Of a stretch of DNA of 64,000 nt, positions 60,706 to 64,000 are shown piece by piece. The translations under genes were made by a program, and so were the position numbers. Under the pieces are notes generated by a model. It did no database searches. It saw only the letters and a program-made list of their open reading frames with translations, and was not told the origin of the DNA. The stretch is from Luteococcus sp052116585 (GTDB taxonomy: Bacteria > Actinomycetota > Actinomycetes > Propionibacteriales > Propionibacteriaceae): assembly GCF_052116585.1 (NCBI RefSeq), contig NZ_JBQKKT010000014.1, positions 11,764 through 75,763 on the forward strand, given 5' to 3'. The number at the start of each line of letters is the position of its first letter. Positions within the stretch are counted from its first letter, which is position 1.

Positions 60706-61436
60706 CCGCTCTTGAACTCCAGGACGTCGTGGTCCGCTTCGGCAGTCATGCCGCCCTGGCCGGGCTGACCCTGGCCGCCGAGCCCGGCCGGATCACCGCC
60801 GTGCTCGGACCCAATGGGGCTGGCAAGACCACCATGATCCGTTGCTGTACCGGCCTCGTGCGTCCGGACAGTGGCACGGTGACCGTCCTGGGCCACCCTG
60901 CAGGTAGCCCCGAGGCTTCCGGCCGCATTGGGCTCATGCCCCAGTCCACCGGTGCGTGGAGCGCCATTGGCGCCGAGGAACTGCTGCACTACCTCGCCGG
61001 TCTCTACGCCAACCCTCAACCGGTCGACGAGCTGATGGACCTCCTCGGGATCAATGACTTCCGACGAACCCCCTACCGCCGGCTCTCGGGCGGCCAGCAG
61101 CAGAGCGTGAACCTGGCCGGCGCCCTCGTCGGCCGCCCCGAGCTCGTCTTCCTGGACGAGCCAACGGCCGGCATGGACCCCCACGTGCGTCGGCACACCT
61201 GGCAGGTGATCCGCAAGCTGCGCGACGACGGCGTCGCGGTCCTGCTGACCACCCACGCCATGGACGAGGCCGAGCGACTGGCCGACCACGTCTGGATGGT
61301 CGATCGCGGCCGCGTCGTGGTCAGCGGCACCGTCAGCGAGCTGACGGCCGAGGCACCGCTCGAGGACATCTTCCTGCTCAACACCACCGCCCGGGTCGGA
61401 AATCCGCCCCGGAGCCGACGAGGAGGCCGCCGATGA
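60702..61436 (+). CDS. ABC-2 type transporter ATPase
   Basis: 244 residues. Walker A VLGPNGAGKTTMIRC, signature LSGGQQQSVNLAGAL, Walker B LVFLDEPTAGMDPHV and switch His in LLTTHAMDEAERLA mark a drug/lipid-export (CcmA/DrrA-like) ATPase. It is coupled to the permease that follows and lies upstream of ctaA. In mycobacteria and streptomycetes the same ABC pair sits between ctaA and sufR, which suggests a conserved but unknown link. Confidence 0.92.
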   Translation: MTALELQDVVVRFGSHAALAGLTLAAEPGRITAVLGPNGAGKTTMIRCCTGLVRPDSGTVTVLGHPAGSPEASGRIGLMPQSTGAWSAIGAEELLHYLAGLYANPQPVDELMDLLGINDFRRTPYRRLSGGQQQSVNLAGALVGRPELVFLDEPTAGMDPHVRRHTWQVIRKLRDDGVAVLLTTHAMDEAERLADHVWMVDRGRVVVSGTVSELTAEAPLEDIFLLNTTARVGNPPRSRRGGRR

Positions 61437-62218
61437 TCGTCGACAAGCCTCTGGACACACCGCTGGACATGACCCCGGGCAGCGGCCCGGCACGGCGGAC
61501 GGCGATGATCCGCAACCACGCCCGCACCGAGGCCAAGCTCATCCTGCGCAATGGGGAGCAGCTCATGGTGGCACTGCTGATCCCCCTGGGACTGCTCGTC
61601 TTCGGCCACATCGCGGATGGTCGCTACGGCATCACCGAGAACACCATCGCGCCGAATGTGCTGGCCCTGGCCATCTGGAGTTCCTGCTTCACCTCCTTGG
61701 CCATCTCGACCGCCTTCGAACGCCGCTACGGCGTGCTGGAGCGGCTGTCCGCCACTCCTCTGGGGCACAGCGGTCTGTTGGCCGGCAAGGCGCTCGCCAT
61801 CACCATGATCGCCACGGGCCAGGTCCTGCTGCTGGGCGCCGTCGGGCAGCTGCTCGGGTGGCGCATTCAGCCCTCCCCGATGCAGTGGCCCGTGTTGCTG
61901 CTCGCGCTCCCCCTGGCCATGTTCGTCTTCGCCAACCTGGCCCTCGCGATGGCGGGCCTGCTGCGTGCCGAGGCCACCCTGGCCTTCGCGAACATCCTCT
62001 ACCTCGTCGGCCTGGTCGCCGGCGGAATCATGTGGCCGGTCAGCTCCTTCCCGCACTGGGCACAGCCGGTCGTCGCGGCCACCCCCACCGGGGCGCTCGG
62101 GGAGGTGTTGCGCCACTGGACCACGGGTGGCGTCACCTGGTCCTCACTCCTGGTTCTCGTGGTCTGGGCCATCGTGGCCCACCTCATCGCCCGAAAGGCA
62201 TTCCGTTGGACTTCCTGA
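61433..62218 (+). CDS. ABC-2 type transporter permease
   Basis: 261 residues with six predicted helices and the ABC-2 pattern: a cytosolic leader, then LMVALLIPLGLLVFGHIADG, ERRYGVLERLSATPLGHSGL (conserved coupling region), a GIMWPVSSFPHWAQ segment and a C-terminal helix. It forms the exporter with the preceding ATPase. ATG 61433 overlaps that gene's stop codon; its own end overlaps ctaA by 13 nt. Confidence 0.92.
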   Translation: MIVDKPLDTPLDMTPGSGPARRTAMIRNHARTEAKLILRNGEQLMVALLIPLGLLVFGHIADGRYGITENTIAPNVLALAIWSSCFTSLAISTAFERRYGVLERLSATPLGHSGLLAGKALAITMIATGQVLLLGAVGQLLGWRIQPSPMQWPVLLLALPLAMFVFANLALAMAGLLRAEATLAFANILYLVGLVAGGIMWPVSSFPHWAQPVVAATPTGALGEVLRHWTTGGVTWSSLLVLVVWAIVAHLIARKAFRWTS

Positions 62219-63114
62219 CCCCCGCACCGGCTGACTCCGAGCCCGGCGGACTGTTCGGCACCCGCCGGGCACTCCGCGGCTGGAGCATTGCCAACCTCGT
62301 TGCCAACTGCGGCATCATCGTCACCGGCGCCGTCGTGCGGCTGACCGGCTCCGGCCTGGGCTGCGACACCTGGCCCAAGTGCAGCGCCGACACCTACACG
62401 GCGCACCCCGCTCTGGGCTGGCACTCCTATGTCGAGTTCGGCAACCGCACCCTCACCTTCGTGCTGCTGGCCATCGCCATCGCAACCGTGGTCACGGCCA
62501 TCCGTACCGGGGCGGCACATCGCGAACGACGTCTGGCCTGGCTGATCCTGGCGGGCATCCCCTTCCAGGGCGTGATTGGCGGTATCACAGTGCTCACCCA
62601 CCTGAACCCGTGGGTGGTGGCCCTGCACCTGTTGCTCTCCGTCCTGTTGATCGTCTGGTGCGTGCAGCTGGTCCAGTGGACGGGTGACGGCGAGCAACTG
62701 GTCATTCCCCTAGTGCAGCGCCGGGTGGTGCAGGTGATCTTCTGGCTGATGATGTTCGCCATCTGGCTCGGCACCGTGGTGACCGGCGCCGGCCCCAATG
62801 CCGGCGACGAGCGCGTCGCCCGCAATGGCATGGACATCGAGTTCGTCGCCAAGGCCCACGCCTGGACCATCTGGGCCGTGGTGGCCCTCACCGTCGCGCT
62901 CCTCGTGGTTGCGCTCAAGGACGGCAACACGCGGCTTCGAACCCTGGTGCTGTGGCTGCTGGCCGCCGAACTGGTGCAGGGCGCCATCGGCTACGCGCAG
63001 TACTTCAACGGCCTGCCCATGGGTCTGGTGATCTGTCACATGATCGGCATCGGTCTGGTGGTCACGGCCGTCAGCTGGCTCTACCACGGAACCCGTACCC
63101 GGCTGAGCGCCTGA
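62206..63114 (+). CDS. ctaA: Heme A synthase CtaA/COX15
   Basis: 302 residues, eight helices. It oxidises heme O to heme A for aa3 oxidase. Key parts are IVTGAVVRLTGSGLGCDTWP, YVEFGNRTLTF (the actinobacterial form of the EHxxR region), VALHLLLS, VVTGAGPNAGD, KAHAWTIW and VICHMIGIG, giving the His ligands. The start is uncertain; the TTG at 62206 has GAAAGG upstream and gives the expected length, overlapping the permease. SURF1 at 30211 belongs to the same pathway. Confidence 0.9.
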   Translation: MDFLTPAPADSEPGGLFGTRRALRGWSIANLVANCGIIVTGAVVRLTGSGLGCDTWPKCSADTYTAHPALGWHSYVEFGNRTLTFVLLAIAIATVVTAIRTGAAHRERRLAWLILAGIPFQGVIGGITVLTHLNPWVVALHLLLSVLLIVWCVQLVQWTGDGEQLVIPLVQRRVVQVIFWLMMFAIWLGTVVTGAGPNAGDERVARNGMDIEFVAKAHAWTIWAVVALTVALLVVALKDGNTRLRTLVLWLLAAELVQGAIGYAQYFNGLPMGLVICHMIGIGLVVTAVSWLYHGTRTRLSA

Positions 63115-63122
63115 TCGCTCCG

Positions 63123-63887
63123 TCAGACCCGGGTGGGGTTGAATCCCCCGTCGCTGAACAGTCGTTGCCCGTTGATCCAGGAGCCTTCGCTGGAGAGCAG
63201 CCAGGCCACCAGGTTCGCCGTGGTCTCCGGCCCGCCCAGCATCCCGCCTGGGGTCATTCGCGAGAGCTCCGCACGCGTGGCGTCATCCATCCAGCCGGTG
63301 TCGATCGGGCCGGGATTGATCACATTGCACCGGATCCGGCGATCGGCGAGTTCGGTGGCTCCGGCGATCACGAGTCGGTCCAGCGCGCCCTTGGTGGCGC
63401 CATAGGGCAGGTTGAAGGCAGTGTGGTCGCTGGTCAGGGCCAGCACCGCTCCCCCGTCGGAGCCCACCTGCTCGGCGAAGGCCCGCGTCAACAGCCACGG
63501 CGCCCGGACGTTGACGGCGTAGTGCCGGTCGAAGCTCTCGACGGTGGTGCTGAACCAGTCGCTGTCGACGCTCTCGCAGTGGCTCATCACCAGGGCGTCC
63601 AGAGTGGCGGGACCGTCGCCACTGCCCAGCTCCGCGCGCGCCCGCTCCACCACCGCGGCGGGCACCTCGGGGTCGGCCAGATCGCCCGGCACCAGTGCTA
63701 CCCGGACTCCCCGGCTGCGCAGTTCCTCGGCCAGCAGCTGGGTGTCCGACTCCTCGTCCATGACGCGCTGGTCGTATTCGGCGTGGTACCCCAGAGCCAG
63801 GTTCCAGCCGTCGCTGGCCAGCCTGCGGGCGATGGCGGCACCGATTCCACGTCGACGTCCGACGCCTGTGACGAGCACCGATCTCAT
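63123..63887 (-). CDS. Short-chain dehydrogenase/reductase
   Basis: 254 residues with a classical SDR layout: LVTGVGRRRGIGAAIARRLA, NVRAPWLLTRAF, LALTSDHTAFNLPYGATKGA (YxxxK present) and a C-terminal GQRLFSDGG. It opens with a diverged glycine motif (GRRRGIG) like the bacterial pteridine/3-ketoacyl reductases. Substrate unknown. AGGAG lies six bases before ATG 63887. Only eight bases separate it from ctaA, which is convergent. Confidence 0.88.
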   Translation of the reverse strand: MRSVLVTGVGRRRGIGAAIARRLASDGWNLALGYHAEYDQRVMDEESDTQLLAEELRSRGVRVALVPGDLADPEVPAAVVERARAELGSGDGPATLDALVMSHCESVDSDWFSTTVESFDRHYAVNVRAPWLLTRAFAEQVGSDGGAVLALTSDHTAFNLPYGATKGALDRLVIAGATELADRRIRCNVINPGPIDTGWMDDATRAELSRMTPGGMLGGPETTANLVAWLLSSEGSWINGQRLFSDGGFNPTRV

Positions 63888-63901
63888 GTGTTTCTCCTAT
63901 G

Positions 63902-64000
63902 TCAAGCGGCCAGTGGGATGCAAGTCCCGGGGGCTGCTTGGGTGGTCTTGGGTGGGTTCTTGAGGGTGGTGAACACGATGCGGATGAGGTGGCGTTTCAG
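63902..64000 (-). CDS. C-terminal end of a probable IS110-type transposase, partial
   Basis: The last 32 codons of a minus-strand gene that enters from the right edge, starting LKRHLIRIVFTTLKN and ending CIPLAA. The LKR-x-L-x-x-x-V-[FY] pattern near the end resembles the C-terminus of IS110-family transposases (a similar helix closes those proteins). This is a short match, so the call is tentative. It is the only sign of a mobile element in the window. Confidence 0.45.
   Translation of the reverse strand: MKRHLIRIVFTTLKNPPKTTQAAPGTCIPLAA

Noticed and set aside
1..64000. CRISPR arrays, tRNA or rRNA genes, prophage, restriction or toxin-antitoxin modules
   Set aside because: The repeats seen are short tandem arrays without spacers; no cloverleaf or phage-type gene was recognised by eye. 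A tRNA scan would be the decisive test.

Overview
The window is high-GC DNA with dense, short-spaced genes. Many transcripts appear to start directly at the ATG or GTG. The gene neighbourhoods are those of an actinobacterium: rpsB-tsf-pyrH-frr-cdsA-rlmN, dxr-rip, fabG-fabI beside DUF3099 and SURF1, sufR-sufB-sufD-Rieske-sufC-sufS-sufU-sufT, and an ABC pair with ctaA. Protein style and gene content suggest the Propionibacteriaceae/Propionibacteriales. That placement is inference; no rRNA or tRNA gene is present to test it.

Layout. 1-2883: a secreted ExeM/NucH-type nuclease that runs off the left edge. 3067-5588: rip and dxr. 5674-12000: an accessory block (broken alpha/beta hydrolase, LOG-family protein, two-component system, CPBP protease, gdhA) lying between dxr and rlmN. 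12211-17662: the translation/lipid operon rlmN-cdsA-frr-pyrH-tsf-rpsB. 17986-24450: a double-M23 peptidase, xerC, def, DoxX, an rRNA-type methyltransferase, an oxidoreductase, a bile-acid-symporter-like protein and a small acidic protein. 24461-27952: SPFH/NfeD pair, an ABC ATPase and an unknown protein. 27983-32635: fabI and fabG, DUF3099, SURF1, an SDR and an RlmA-like methyltransferase. 32665-37763: ABC exporter, HTH protein with a lysine-rich tail, ABC-F protein, ThpR. 37875-44080: chvE-mmsB-mmsA sugar importer with a divergent ROK repressor and an extra ATPase. 44390-51404: the suf iron-sulfur operon under SufR. 51682-55710: a maltose-type importer without its ATPase. 56014-60705: MFS carrier, frameshifted PhoX-like protein, thrC. 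60702-63114: ABC pair and ctaA. 63123-64000: an SDR and the end of a probable transposase.

Most genes are housekeeping. Themes that run across the window are: (i) a recurrent -10 box (TAnnnT) exactly 6-7 nt before the start codon, marking at least a dozen leaderless genes; (ii) several short tandem-repeat arrays (14, 18, 19, 20 and 32 bp periods), two of which begin on the stop codon of the upstream gene; (iii) three single-base frameshifts in or next to G/C runs and two G/C-only intercistronic stretches, which raise the question of consensus quality versus real pseudogenes. I do not see a CRISPR array, prophage, toxin-antitoxin pair or recognisable defence island, and no candidate for a wholly new multi-gene system. 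The most unusual single genes are the HTH protein with the lysine-rich tail and the two-domain M23 peptidase.
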